39,473 nucleotides of DNA from Phycisphaerae bacterium (GCA_016782865.1 JADHXR010000067.1:1-39473), one strand, 5' to 3'. Positions 1-8,792 are shown, numbered from the stretch's first letter. Made by a program: numbers and translations. Notes: generated from the sequence alone by a model not told the origin.

Positions 1-1422
1 TGCCTTAGTGAAGTCGGGAAAATTGCTCAGCGATTGCCAGGTTGTTCCACCGTTTGTTGAATATTCGACATTTACAGCCTTTAGGCCGAGCATGTTCCAT
101 ATCAAAATGCCGTTAAAGTTCCATACCAACATGCTGTCCAGCTTATAGGGCTTATCGAAGTTATACTGAATCCACGGTGCCATGTCAGTTTTGCTGCTGA
201 CCCACATATCTGAAATTTCAGTGGAGTGTGTATCATCCCTAGTGTCAATCGGGTGCATAACACTAGTCAAACCCGAACCGTCGATAGTCTTCTCAGGGCC
301 ACCACTCTCCTCGGACTGGCTTGAAGCTGTTGCGGTTATCCTGTCGCCAGGAATCGCATAATCAAACAACTCGGTCGTAAATTGCCAGGTTTTGCCCTTG
401 AAGACCGTCGAACTGGTCAGAGGCACATTGACATCATCGATTCGCCAATAGTAGGTCTGGCCGTAATCAAGTCTGTCCAGGTCATACATATTGGGATCCT
501 GATCCTGGCTAAGCAGTGCATCCAGCGAATTGGTTCTGTCGGCATCATTGGCGTCCTCGAACACTGTGCTGAAGTACACATCGTGGGTATCGGCATAATC
601 GCCCTGAGTCCAGCTCAGATCGGTATCTATGGATACATCTATTGCTTTATTTGAAGGAATTTCCTTATAGGCGCTGGTTCTGATTACAGATCCCACTGGT
701 AAAACCATAACCTGAAGAACCTCATCCGAGGTTAGCGCATAGGTATAGAGCTGCACTTCACTCATAAATCCGCTCCAATTCTCTCCGGCAGCAGCCTCGT
801 TGTCACCGCCAAAGAAAAGTGGTTGAGGAAAGTCCAGAGGTTGTGTGAACGTCCCTGAGCCAGCTTCAATGCCGTTGCGGTAATAGGTCAACTGGTCTGC
901 GGTTTTCACTACCGCATGGTGGAGCCAGACGTCGGCGGGAATGTCGTCATATTCCAGGTTATCGTCGCCGTTGCCATTCATGTGCCACTCGAATTTAGTC
1001 GGAGTGAACTTAATGAACTGACGCGGCACAAAATCGACTGCATTCTCGTCCATCCGATTACCGAGAATAATATCGTTGTCGGCCGTATTTTCAGCGTTGT
1101 GTTTCGCCCAAAAGGCCCAGGTAAAGTCGTTGGTCAGTGTCATTTGAGGAATTTCTCCGGCGCGAACAAAAGCACCGTCCGCCGTGCCGTTAACACTGAT
1201 GACGGTTCCACGTACCGGGTCTTCGACCCAAACTGAGCCATCAGGTCCAAGTCCATTGTCGGCATTTTGAATCATCCCGTGCAAGTCGTTGCCGGAAATG
1301 TCAAATACCATCTCGCCCTCACCTTCATTGAGAGGCCAGCGGGCATAAAGGTCCGCTGGTTGTGCGATGGTTGTATCTGTCAGAACCAGACCAAGCACAA
1401 AGATAACAAAAGTTAACTTCAC
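1..1422 (-). CDS. Secreted LamG / Fn3-like / discoidin-domain protein (3' end missing)
   Basis: This is an open frame of 474 codons that runs off the left edge, so the C-terminus is missing. It starts at a GTG (codon 1420-1422) with a good AGGAG nine bases upstream, followed by a signal peptide (MKLTFVIFVLGLVLTDTTIA). Residues about 25-215 read as a LamG/concanavalin-like fold (YARWPLNEGEG, FTWAFWAKHN, FMSEVQLYTYALTSDEV). Residues about 255-350 form the Fn3-like module common in planctomycete exoproteins (HDVYFST, YYWRIDDVN). Residues about 355-474 resemble an F5/8 type C (discoidin) domain (WIQYNFDKPYKLDSM, VEYSTNGGTTW). I infer a secreted carbohydrate- or surface-binding protein. No catalytic domain is visible in the part present. 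Confidence 0.85.
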   Translation of the reverse strand, partial: MKLTFVIFVLGLVLTDTTIAQPADLYARWPLNEGEGEMVFDISGNDLHGMIQNADNGLGPDGSVWVEDPVRGTVISVNGTADGAFVRAGEIPQMTLTNDFTWAFWAKHNAENTADNDIILGNRMDENAVDFVPRQFIKFTPTKFEWHMNGNGDDNLEYDDIPADVWLHHAVVKTADQLTYYRNGIEAGSGTFTQPLDFPQPLFFGGDNEAAAGENWSGFMSEVQLYTYALTSDEVLQVMVLPVGSVIRTSAYKEIPSNKAIDVSIDTDLSWTQGDYADTHDVYFSTVFEDANDADRTNSLDALLSQDQDPNMYDLDRLDYGQTYYWRIDDVNVPLTSSTVFKGKTWQFTTELFDYAIPGDRITATASSQSEESGGPEKTIDGSGLTSVMHPIDTRDDTHSTEISDMWVSSKTDMAPWIQYNFDKPYKLDSMLVWNFNGILIWNMLGLKAVNVEYSTNGGTTWQSLSNFPDFTKA

Positions 1423-1700
1423 TGAAAAACTCCTGTAAGCTTCAAGTCTCATAATAACATAATTTCATCTCAATTTCAACAGTACTACGGCAGCTTCAAC
1501 ATGCCATACCGCAAGGAAAATACAAAAAAAGCCAAGCATTTGTGTCAAAGCCAAAACTATTGACACTATTATAGACTCACGGTATGTCACTACTCAGGGA
1601 GCGTACATCTCGCGAGAATGAATTGTTCGGCCTTGATCGGGGCAGTCACCTTCTGTTACACTGGATTCCAGGGACGATGCAAATAGGAACTGACTAAGCC

Positions 1701-2015
1701 ATGTTTAAGACTGTAAAGAATCGAGTTTGGGCATTTGACGCAGAATGGATACCTGATCCGGTTGCGGGTAGGCTCTTGTATGATTTGCCGGATGAAGCAC
1801 CGGATTTGGATGTCCTAAAACTTACGTGGAGAGAAGGAGGGGCCACTGATGAAGACCCCACGCCGTATTTGAAGACGGTGGTATGCAGGATAGTCTCCGT
1901 TGCTGCTGTAGAGAGGTTGGTCTCAGGTGGCAATACCCCATCGGAAATAGAAAATGGCAAAATGCATCTGCAGAAATATCTTGAAGAGTGGGATCGGTTG
2001 AAAGCAAAGATTTGA
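1701..2015 (+). pseudogene. Remnant of a PolB-like 3'-5' exonuclease gene
   Basis: The first 70 or so residues (KNRVWAFDAEWIPDP, AGRLLYDLP, EGGATDEDPTPYLKT, CRIVSVAAVER) match the start of the predicted 3'-5' exonucleases related to DNA polymerase B (DNA_pol_B_exo2 family), including the first acidic catalytic pair (FDAEW). The family is usually a few hundred residues long, so the other exonuclease motifs are missing. After VER the sequence changes to a charged helical stretch and stops at 2013-2015. The same frame stays open and protein-like to a TAG at 2109-2111. The 3' part therefore looks like a fusion to another decayed gene. A short functional protein cannot be excluded, but a broken gene is more likely. 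Confidence 0.6.
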
Positions 2016-2099
2016 CAGATCGACGAGACAATCGCCGCCCACAACCGCCGGCCAATAAAGGAAACTTCTTTTTTAGGAGGACAGATCATGGCCTTTACA

Positions 2100-5000
2100 C
2101 TACCGTATTAGACTGCTACCGAATTCTGGTGTACCACCCTGTTTGACCGTTGCTTTCCAGTTCTTTAATCTATCTCTACCCATTTTCCAGAATTTGTTGC
2201 AAAGGTCGAAATATTCAATTACGACATCCCGTTCACCTTTCTTGAGCAACTCATTGGCAAGGGTCATACTGGGGCCAAAAGAGCCCAAAACAGGAGAACC
2301 AGGCGTTTTGGCGGCATTGAGCAAATGCCTTTTCGCAACCTCAATCTTGTTCTTATCTAACGCAATTCTTCCCAGAATAAGATTTCCTTGATGAATCGTG
2401 TTTCCATAGTTGTGACCAGCAGGTGGATTATTGAGCAATTGTCTGGCATAGGTAGAAGCCTTATCGATCTGCCCTGCTTCATACGCATCTTTGGCAAGAT
2501 CAGGTAGTATATACATTTTCTTCTCGTCATTAGTCGCTAACGCATAAGCCTGTTCCAATTCATTCAATGCCTTTACCGCTGCCTGTTTTCTTAACAAACC
2601 GGCTTTGGATGTCATACCCAATCTATGTAAGTGACTCAGCCGCTGGGGCCAGTCGGCATTTTTCGGATCAATGCGTTTAGCTTCCTGGTAAAGTGCTTTG
2701 GCTCTGTCTCTATCCGGTATCGTAAAAAAACGCGCTGCGTTAGCCATGATTTTGGCATTACCTGGGTGATCAGCGACCTGCTTCAACCATAAAGCCTTCG
2801 CCTTGCCGTAGGCTGAACTCAGGATTGATGGTCTAACGTGTGTTTCGGACCGGCCGGCAATATCAGAGTCAGAATGATTTTTGATGAGCCAGAAAATATG
2901 CTCGTGTAGTTCCTCTTTGGCTTCTAGTGAAGAAAAGGACTTCCTTCCAAGTTGAGCAAGACGTATCCCTAACGCATTGAGATCCCGACGATACTCATCC
3001 AGTGCTAACTCCGAGGAAACAGTGCCATCATTGCTTTGGTCTGTCAAGATCGGTTGGGCTGATTGGTTGGGTAGAGCTGACGACGACTCAGGGATATCCA
3101 CCCGAATAACGACAGGGGCGTTTTGTCCACCCATGACATAGTATTCTTTAATGGGCCTGGCCTGATTATGAGCAGTATCCAACCTGTACTTCTTTGCACT
3201 CATGCGGGCAAATATGAACTGACCTTTTTCATTGGTACTACCATCCGCTCCAAGGTATCCGAGGATATTCTTATCTCTGATCAATGAGTTTGCATGGATT
3301 TCTACGCCGGGGATCGGCAAACCTGTTTTATTTTCAACGACCACACCTTCGAGCCTCTTACCTTTTTCTAAGGAAATTGTCTTATCCGACATGTCAGGAC
3401 GAATGTCAATTCGTTGTGGCATCCAGGTATCCAGCGGCTCAATACTCACAGAATAGGCAGCGGGCATATCAAAATTAATGTCATCAAATGAAAACGTGCC
3501 GTCCGGCAGTGTAATTCGAGTTCTGCCTCCAGATCCTCCAGTCCAAGGTGTCTGATAAAACAATTGATATTGAATACCCGCCAAACCATTACCTGTCTCA
3601 TTTAGGACACGACCCGCGAAAGATTGGCCTTCCCGTAACTTTAGGGTAATATGCTGAATTGGATTTTCTTCGGTAATCTTGATCGGTTCTGACACAGCAT
3701 AGCGATTCTCTTGCTTGGTGTAGACGGCGTAGGTCCCTCCAATTGGAAGTGACGGAATGATAAACCTCGCCGGACCGCTGCCCGCATCGTTGAGTTCAAT
3801 ATCCAAAGCTCTGTCTTTCATATAGGGTGCTTTCTGAACGGTCACGACCTGAGTAAAAGCACTCTTTACCTCCTGGCCATCCGGTCCCAATACCACGCCA
3901 TAAATCGCCCCACTTGGTATCCCCTCCACATGTTCAATAAATGGCTCGACAGAACGAGTGAGCTTGTTATTCCATTTTTCCTTAAACCAGTAGCCGATCG
4001 TCTCTTCCATGCGATATCGAAAGGTACACGGCGCAGGTAATTCAAAGACGGCCTGATAATCTTCAATAGGGACATCAAGTCTGTGATAAGAGCCCACAAT
4101 CTCTTTAATACCTGACACATAGCTAATTCGAACCTTGCCCGCGGGTGAAGGATAGCCCTCCGGCACATCAAATTTCAATACTACTTTTCGCTTTTCTTGT
4201 GGCCCAGCAGCTTCGGTCGGGTCCAACACCACTTCCTGATTCCACAAGGCAGCGCCCAGAGACGTACCGATTTGATCGTGACCTATGCGAATTGTGTTAC
4301 CAGAGAGGTTGGTGATTTCAAAACGCCCCTCTTCATCAACAGGCACATAGTTATCCCCTCCACCGGCTTGGTTATTTACATTGCGATGATTTAGAAAACA
4401 ACGATAGTCTATAACCTGTCGACCGTCACGACTCTCAAGTGGATCCAATGACCCTGTGAAACGTCCCTTTATGCAGTAAGGTTGAGGCAGTTCGATCGAT
4501 AAATCCTCACCTGAAGAGACGTCAAAGGCATAGGCAAACCTTTTTCCTTTTCTGAACATGAGTATATAAAGACAATCATTTCGCAGAGAATTAAGTGTAA
4601 AAAATCCCTTCTCATCCGTGGTGGCCAAGATTTTCAATTGTGAATCCCAATAGGACTTGTAATAGTCTTTATTGCCATAGATCTTCTTAATCAAGACGTC
4701 GACACCATCCACCGGTTCTCCAGTCTCTTTTGCGACAATGACGCCTTGAGTATGATTCGCTTGGGTCAGCGTACGTTGAACGACTTGGTCTTTATTGGGG
4801 AGAACCTCTTGCTTATGGCTTTGACTATCAGATGAATACGATTCAGCAATATTCTTCATCGAATCAAGGCGCTGCTGAGGGGTGAGCAAGCGACTTACCA
4901 CATCAACGGCCTTGTGGGTACCGCTCTGCAAGCCATAACAGCCAATAGCAAAAATCACTATCACCGTCATGATTGAATGCCAGGGCAGTTTCAGTTGTGG

Positions 5001-6014
5001 CATTTTGGCAGGACAAATCAGTCGCTCGATCCGATCTATCAATCCCGAACCCTCTTTTTCGTACAAAGGCATCATGATGCCCGGCAGATTGCCGGTTAAA
5101 GCTGCCTTCTGGGCCCAATGGGCCAGGGTACGAGCATGGCTGACAGGACTTTCGGAATACTTCGATCCAAAGGTATCACAACATACTTCACGTTCAATGC
5201 GGATTGCTCTGGAAATCAGCCAGACCGCTGGGTTAAAAAATAAGACTGCCTCAACGAGCATTTGAACCATATTGACGAAATAGTCATTTCGCTTAATGTG
5301 AGCCAATTCATGCGCCAGTATAACTTTGAGGTCTTCAGTTGGGATCGATCCGTTCACCATTGAAACGGGTAATAGCAATAATGGAACGACAAAACCGGTA
5401 ACACAAGGCGACACAATTTCCTCCGACACCATGATCGTTATCTTACGTGCCAATTCCATACTTCTTAGTAATTCATCGACCAAGCGTTCAACCACAGGAT
5501 CAGCTAAAACCTCCGCACTGACACGTATGTTTCTATCCCCAAATACACTCACGATCAATCGCAAAAGCATCAGAATGAAACCTATCCCCCAGGCAACAAA
5601 AAACCACTGGTGCCATTGAGTTGATTTGGAAAGCAATCCTCTGCGTCGTTGAGGAATAAACTGACTTGTTTCTGTTTCATCAGGAGAGGCAGTTTGCCCG
5701 CTATCGCGATATGAACGACCAGATGATACGTTTGATTCTACCTGATCGACCATAGCGAACTCATCTGCGCGCACCTGAACACTGGCATCAAGTCCGTATT
5801 GGACGATCCCCCATGTCACAAAAAGACTCAGAAACATAAGAGCCAATGCCATCACAGACACATTATATCTCTGATGAGGTTTTTGAGCCGACATTGACCG
5901 CAAATAGAAGAAGAGTGTTCCTGCGATCAACACGCCTTGCCATAGTGAATGAAATAAGGCCGTAATCAAACTCCGGCACCAACTGCTCTCTACTAACTCC
6001 ATAAGAATCGACAT
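2100..6014 (-). CDS. BlaR1-family M56 sensor metallopeptidase with Cna-like and TPR regions
   Basis: The product is 1304 residues, roughly twice the length of a typical BlaR1/MecR1. The N-terminal part has membrane segments near 22-40, 52-70, 136-158 and 344-363. The zinc site HELAH lies at 235-239, and the downstream acidic ligand region EREVCCD near 272, as in M56 peptidases. In place of a penicillin-binding domain, the outer part holds several carboxypeptidase-regulatory/Cna-like beta modules (about 420-490, 800-870, 888-960) and a C-terminal TPR-like helical region (about 1000-1304, for example AKALYQEAKRIDPKNADW). The start follows GAGGAG, and the gene begins three bases after the BlaI-like gene, so the two are co-transcribed. 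By analogy, sensing would activate the peptidase and relieve BlaI repression. The ligand is unknown. Confidence 0.85.
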   Translation of the reverse strand: MSILMELVESSWCRSLITALFHSLWQGVLIAGTLFFYLRSMSAQKPHQRYNVSVMALALMFLSLFVTWGIVQYGLDASVQVRADEFAMVDQVESNVSSGRSYRDSGQTASPDETETSQFIPQRRRGLLSKSTQWHQWFFVAWGIGFILMLLRLIVSVFGDRNIRVSAEVLADPVVERLVDELLRSMELARKITIMVSEEIVSPCVTGFVVPLLLLPVSMVNGSIPTEDLKVILAHELAHIKRNDYFVNMVQMLVEAVLFFNPAVWLISRAIRIEREVCCDTFGSKYSESPVSHARTLAHWAQKAALTGNLPGIMMPLYEKEGSGLIDRIERLICPAKMPQLKLPWHSIMTVIVIFAIGCYGLQSGTHKAVDVVSRLLTPQQRLDSMKNIAESYSSDSQSHKQEVLPNKDQVVQRTLTQANHTQGVIVAKETGEPVDGVDVLIKKIYGNKDYYKSYWDSQLKILATTDEKGFFTLNSLRNDCLYILMFRKGKRFAYAFDVSSGEDLSIELPQPYCIKGRFTGSLDPLESRDGRQVIDYRCFLNHRNVNNQAGGGDNYVPVDEEGRFEITNLSGNTIRIGHDQIGTSLGAALWNQEVVLDPTEAAGPQEKRKVVLKFDVPEGYPSPAGKVRISYVSGIKEIVGSYHRLDVPIEDYQAVFELPAPCTFRYRMEETIGYWFKEKWNNKLTRSVEPFIEHVEGIPSGAIYGVVLGPDGQEVKSAFTQVVTVQKAPYMKDRALDIELNDAGSGPARFIIPSLPIGGTYAVYTKQENRYAVSEPIKITEENPIQHITLKLREGQSFAGRVLNETGNGLAGIQYQLFYQTPWTGGSGGRTRITLPDGTFSFDDINFDMPAAYSVSIEPLDTWMPQRIDIRPDMSDKTISLEKGKRLEGVVVENKTGLPIPGVEIHANSLIRDKNILGYLGADGSTNEKGQFIFARMSAKKYRLDTAHNQARPIKEYYVMGGQNAPVVIRVDIPESSSALPNQSAQPILTDQSNDGTVSSELALDEYRRDLNALGIRLAQLGRKSFSSLEAKEELHEHIFWLIKNHSDSDIAGRSETHVRPSILSSAYGKAKALWLKQVADHPGNAKIMANAARFFTIPDRDRAKALYQEAKRIDPKNADWPQRLSHLHRLGMTSKAGLLRKQAAVKALNELEQAYALATNDEKKMYILPDLAKDAYEAGQIDKASTYARQLLNNPPAGHNYGNTIHQGNLILGRIALDKNKIEVAKRHLLNAAKTPGSPVLGSFGPSMTLANELLKKGERDVVIEYFDLCNKFWKMGRDRLKNWKATVKQGGTPEFGSSLIR

Positions 6015-6017
6015 GGT

Positions 6018-6413
6018 TTACTCCTCTCCTGTATGGATATCCTGCTCAACCTGTGCAATCAACGCCTTGATTTGTCTTAGTTCATCCTTTGAGACGTTTT
6101 TATTCAACAACATCTGAAACGCCGCCGTTCTTGAACCGCCGAAGAAGTTATTTACCAACTTACTGACAAACGACCCAAGTACTTTATGTTTCCTGACTTT
6201 CGCTCTAAATACATGTGTTTTGCCATTAATGGTATGGACGACGTATCCTTTCTTTTCCATCACCTGCAAGACACTCAAGATAGTCGTATAAGCCCGCTTT
6301 TTCCTATCAGGCATATGTGCGAGCACCTCGCGAACCGTCAAGGGACCAGATTCCCACAAAACAGATAATATTTGCATTTCTAACTCAGAGGGTTGTTGCA
6401 AAGCCATAAGCAT
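6018..6413 (-). CDS. BlaI/MecI/CopY-family transcriptional repressor
   Basis: This is a 131-residue protein of normal family length. The N-terminal winged helix is clear (LEMQILSVLWESGPLTVREVLAHM, then YTTILSVLQVMEKKGYV), followed by the C-terminal dimerisation region (LVNNFFGGSRTAAFQMLL, DELRQIKALI). It is the first gene of a two-gene operon with the BlaR1-like sensor, separated by three bases. An AAAGG stands five bases before the first ATG; the ATG two codons downstream is an alternative start. The upstream region holds palindromes that should be its own operators, so autorepression is expected. In this family the sensor peptidase triggers loss of the repressor; which genes beyond this operon it controls cannot be told here. 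Confidence 0.9.
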   Translation of the reverse strand: MLMALQQPSELEMQILSVLWESGPLTVREVLAHMPDRKKRAYTTILSVLQVMEKKGYVVHTINGKTHVFRAKVRKHKVLGSFVSKLVNNFFGGSRTAAFQMLLNKNVSKDELRQIKALIAQVEQDIHTGEE

Positions 6414-6432
6414 ACCGCCTTTCTACTAAACC

Positions 6433-6476
6433 TATAGTATTTACTATATCCATAGTATATACTATGCATATAGTAT
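6433..6476 (-). promoter_or_regulatory. Tandem palindromic operators upstream of the BlaI-like gene
   Basis: Two perfect 16-base dyads sit 20 to 53 bases before the repressor start codon: TATAGTATTTACTATA (6433-6448) and CATAGTATATACTATG (6451-6466). They share the core ATAGTA-N2-4-TACTAT, their centres are 18 bases apart, and a further half-site TATAGTAT follows at 6469-6476. The tandem layout fits BlaI/MecI-type dimers, whose best-known operators have a TACA-TGTA core; the core here is different. The promoter of the operon must lie within or beside these sites, which supports autorepression. Confidence 0.75.
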
Positions 6477-6639
6477 CAAAACAAGCAGTTTCTTCATTAT
6501 TTCAAAAGAATATTATCCTTAGCCCAAGTTTCGCCCTTGGGTTCGTAAGTCCTTGTAGAATAAGGATGTGCATTAGCACGCCAAGTGCAACACATCTGCT
6601 GACGATCATATCGAGCCATCCGATTGCTTAGTTTTTTTT

Positions 6640-6681
6640 CGGGCCTCTGGGGACTTTGTCCCCAGAGGCCCGGGTTTTTTT
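6640..6681. terminator. Perfect 15-bp terminator hairpin, probably bidirectional
   Basis: CGGGCCTCTGGGGAC (6640-6654) pairs perfectly with 6658-6672 across a three-base TTT loop. A T run follows on the plus strand (6675-6681), and eight T bases precede the stem (6632-6639), which become A/U tracts for the other direction. No gene is obviously terminated by it on the plus strand, so its gene may have been lost. A weaker hairpin, CCCAAG/CTTGGG, lies upstream at 6523-6541. The intron remnant begins shortly after it. Confidence 0.8.
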
Positions 6682-6696
6682 GCTCTGTCTATACCG

Positions 6697-7410
6697 CTGC
6701 GACCTGTTCCGCATCGGCTCTAGTAGGCTTCGAGGGTCAGCCCGAAAGCGCCGATTAAAGTCGGCAGAGAGTAGAGAATGAAAGAGTCTTACAGAGAAGA
6801 TGACGCACATCACTCTGGCCCCGAGTCATGCCTCGACGACCTGCGAGGGCGTGGGGAAGCGTTGACAGGGGAAAGCACAGGCGGGCTATTGAGCTGTGAA
6901 ATCACTTCATCTCGAATGCCGACCCGGTGGGTTGCAGGGGAAGGCAACACCAGTGGTAACGACAGAACGCGAGTTGCACCTGGATTCGGCGGAGTCATAG
7001 AACCTGGCATGTGTGGACGCTCTCTGCACGAAAATCGGGAGACCTCGGTAGGGTCCAACTGCCGTCGTTTAGACGGAAGGTTGGACGACGTGGGGAAGGT
7101 TAATAGCCAAACGCCCATTGAGCATGCTACCGAGGAGTCGGACGGTGCCATAGTACCCAAGACGCCAGCGAACAAAGGGACGACGGTCTCTGCGGAGTTG
7201 GCCGAGGAAAGGGCGTCGACCAAGAGGAACTCGAAGCAGAAAGCCGCGAACCGGATACAAAGCCGGGCCATTGCGTTGAACGGACTGCAACGAGTGCGTC
7301 AAAGAGTCTTCGCTTTGACGCCAAGTACTCAAGGTAGGAGCCGTATGAGGTAGTTCCTCACGTACGGCTCTGTGCGGGGGGCACCCGGTAACGGGTGTCC
7401 CTACCGCGAC
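6697..7410 (+). mobile_element. Group II intron remnant with most of its RT gene deleted
   Basis: The 3' end carries canonical domains V and VI (see the separate entry), and the intron should end at the AC of 7409-7410. The middle (about 7120-7350 in one plus frame) encodes a fragment resembling the N-terminus of one class of group II intron reverse transcriptases (EESDGAIVP..PANKG, AEERASTKRNS, RIQSRAIALNGLQRVRQ). It then jumps to a short tail ending GRSRMR at the start of domain V. The catalytic RT and maturase regions, several hundred residues, are absent, so the element is an ORF-deleted derivative. The 5' end is uncertain; CTGCGACC at 6697 resembles a GTGCGAC-type start but lacks the first G. 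The element lies just downstream of a terminator hairpin, the preferred target of group IIC introns, but a class IIC identity is not shown. Confidence 0.7.
7338..7410 (+). ncRNA. Group II intron domains V and VI
   Basis: Domain V (7338-7370): GAGCCGTA pairs with TACGGCTC (8 bp), a two-base CG bulge follows, then TGAGG pairs with CCTCA (5 bp). The catalytic AGC triad is at 7339-7341. The apical loop is TAGTT, five bases, where a GNRA tetraloop is usual. Domain VI (about 7375-7410): CACCCG pairs with CGGGTG around a GTAA tetraloop, with a G run pairing to TCCC below. An unpaired A at 7403, followed by CCGCGAC, is a plausible branch point eight bases from the 3' splice site. Confidence 0.8.
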
Positions 7411-7429
7411 TTATGAAATAAGTTTTTGT

Positions 7430-7457
7430 TTGTTTTATTAGTTTCTGCCGTTATAAT
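7430..7457 (+). promoter_or_regulatory. Possible sigma-70 promoter of the RAYT gene
   Basis: TTGTTT (7430-7435), 16 bases, then a perfect TATAAT (7452-7457). Transcription would begin about where the ATG at 7465 lies, which would give a nearly leaderless mRNA; no Shine-Dalgarno sequence precedes that ATG. The -35 match is moderate, so this is tentative. Confidence 0.35.
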
Positions 7458-7464
7458 ACTCTGC

Positions 7465-8049
7465 ATGGCACGACCTTTACGTATAGAATATGAAGGTGCG
7501 GTTTACCACATCACCCTGCGGGGGAACAACCGACGTATTATCTTCAAGCACGATTCTGATCGTGAGCGGTTCATTCAGAAGATAGCAGAAAGTGTGCAGA
7601 TGTTCGATATACGACTCTATCTGTTTTGCCTTATGGAAAACCATGTCCATTTTGTATTGGAGACACCACGAGCTAATCTGAGCCGTTTCATGCATCGGTT
7701 GTTGACCGCGTATACCGTTTATTTCAACAGGAAGCATAACGAAAGCGGGCACTTGATGCAGGGCCGGTTCGGTGCAACGGTGGTGGATGAGGATGAATAT
7801 ATCCTGAAGCTAAGTCGATATGTGCACTTGAATCCTGTATACATCAAGGCATACAAGAATAAGCCAGTTCGGGAACGCATACAAATCCTGCGTAAATATC
7901 ACTGGAGCAGCTATCGTAGTTATATTGGCAAGGCAAAATCTCTTGACTTTGTGAGCTACGGGCCTGTTCTAGAGATGATGGGTCGGCCCGAGAAGAAACA
8001 GTCTGCACTGGATAGACGGGATTATTACCGTCTAACACAAACGTTATGA
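7465..8049 (+). CDS. REP-associated tyrosine transposase (RAYT, Y1_Tnp family)
   Basis: The product is 194 residues, start chosen at the ATG of MARPLRIEYEGAVYHIT, the usual RAYT beginning; an upstream start in the same frame would add only a hydrophobic leader from intron-flanking DNA. The HUH metal-binding motif is HVHF in LMENHVHF (near residue 65), and the RYVHLNPV motif containing the likely nucleophilic tyrosine region is near 123. A C-terminal helical tail follows (YHWSSYRSYIG). Such enzymes act as single-strand DNA transposases on hairpin (REP-like) sequences. The gene looks intact. Its stop codon overlaps the ATG of the next reading frame (ATGA). No terminal-repeat element around it is obvious. 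Confidence 0.9.
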   Translation: MARPLRIEYEGAVYHITLRGNNRRIIFKHDSDRERFIQKIAESVQMFDIRLYLFCLMENHVHFVLETPRANLSRFMHRLLTAYTVYFNRKHNESGHLMQGRFGATVVDEDEYILKLSRYVHLNPVYIKAYKNKPVRERIQILRKYHWSSYRSYIGKAKSLDFVSYGPVLEMMGRPEKKQSALDRRDYYRLTQTL

Positions 8050-8731
8050 GCACAAACGTTGCGAAACCCGTTAAGGTGGCGATCATCGGCGCCAGCGGAA
8101 CCTACGGCAAGGGGATCCTCGCTCGGGCCGAGCAGATCGGTGTCGAGGCGGTCATGGTCACGCGGTCGCCGCACAAGTTCAAAGACGCCAAGCCGACAAC
8201 TACGGTCGTCGAGGCGCAACTGGATGAAGAGGAGAAGTTGACCGAAGCGTTTACCGGCTGCGATGGTGTCATCTCGGCGCTTGGCGACGACAGGAAGAAG
8301 CGTCCGAAGGCGCACAACCTCCCGCACGTCTGGAATGCCATGAAGGCTGCCGGCGTGACAAAGTATATCGGCATGGGCTCGGGAGCGATGATGATGCCGG
8401 GCGAGAAGCGTGGGGTTTCCAACGCACCGTGCATCCCCTGCTAAGTCTGCTGAAGCTCTTTGGCGTCGATTTGCTGGAACAGGACGAGTGGGAGCGCGAC
8501 AGTCTGCTCACGGGTAAGAACGGCGCCGATGGCATCACGTGGGTGCTCACCAGACCGGTGAGGCCTACGAAGACGCCCTTTGTCGGAGCCTGCGTGCATA
8601 AGAATAAGCGCGGCCCGATGAACTGTTCGATCTACGACCACGGCGACTTTTGCTTGTACTGCGTGGCGTCGAGCGAGTGGGACAAGCTTGCGCCGCATGT
8701 CAGCTCCGGGCTGCAGCCCAAGAAGAAGTAG
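8046..8731 (+). pseudogene. NmrA/SDR-like NAD(P)-binding protein gene with a frameshift
   Basis: The first frame (8046-8444) has a Rossmann start (VKVAIIGASGTYGKGILARA), then a DGVISALGDDRKKRP segment and AAGVTKYIGMGSGAMMMPGEKRG, all typical of NAD(P)H-binding NmrA-like proteins. It then runs into an early stop. The neighbouring frame continues the protein from about 8412 (FQRTVHPLLSLLKLFGVDLLEQDEWERDSLL, ITWVLTRPVRP) to a stop at 8731. A one-base change near the GGGG at 8411-8416 separates the two. The whole would be about 228 residues. Either the gene is dead or the sequence has an error. The unit begins at AACGTTATG and ends before a second AACGTTAT, like a gene cassette. Confidence 0.75.
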
Positions 8732-8792
8732 GATTGTGCAAATCGTTACGTTCGCGACCGATCAGAACAAAGCTCAACTGGAGCGCACCAGT

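Noticed and set aside
1560..1588. TTGACA with TATGTC 17 bases later, before the exonuclease remnant
   Set aside because: The -10 box matches only three of six bases, and the gene is broken.
6778..7353. A 191-codon plus-strand frame and overlapping minus-strand frames across the intron
   Set aside because: Only the last third resembles an intron RT start; the first part is folded intron RNA sequence. The minus-strand frames have no family signs.
8011..8040. Hairpin AGACGG/CCGTCT at the end of the RAYT gene as a REP-like or attC site
   Set aside because: It lies within codons and only six pairs form; no second copy was seen.
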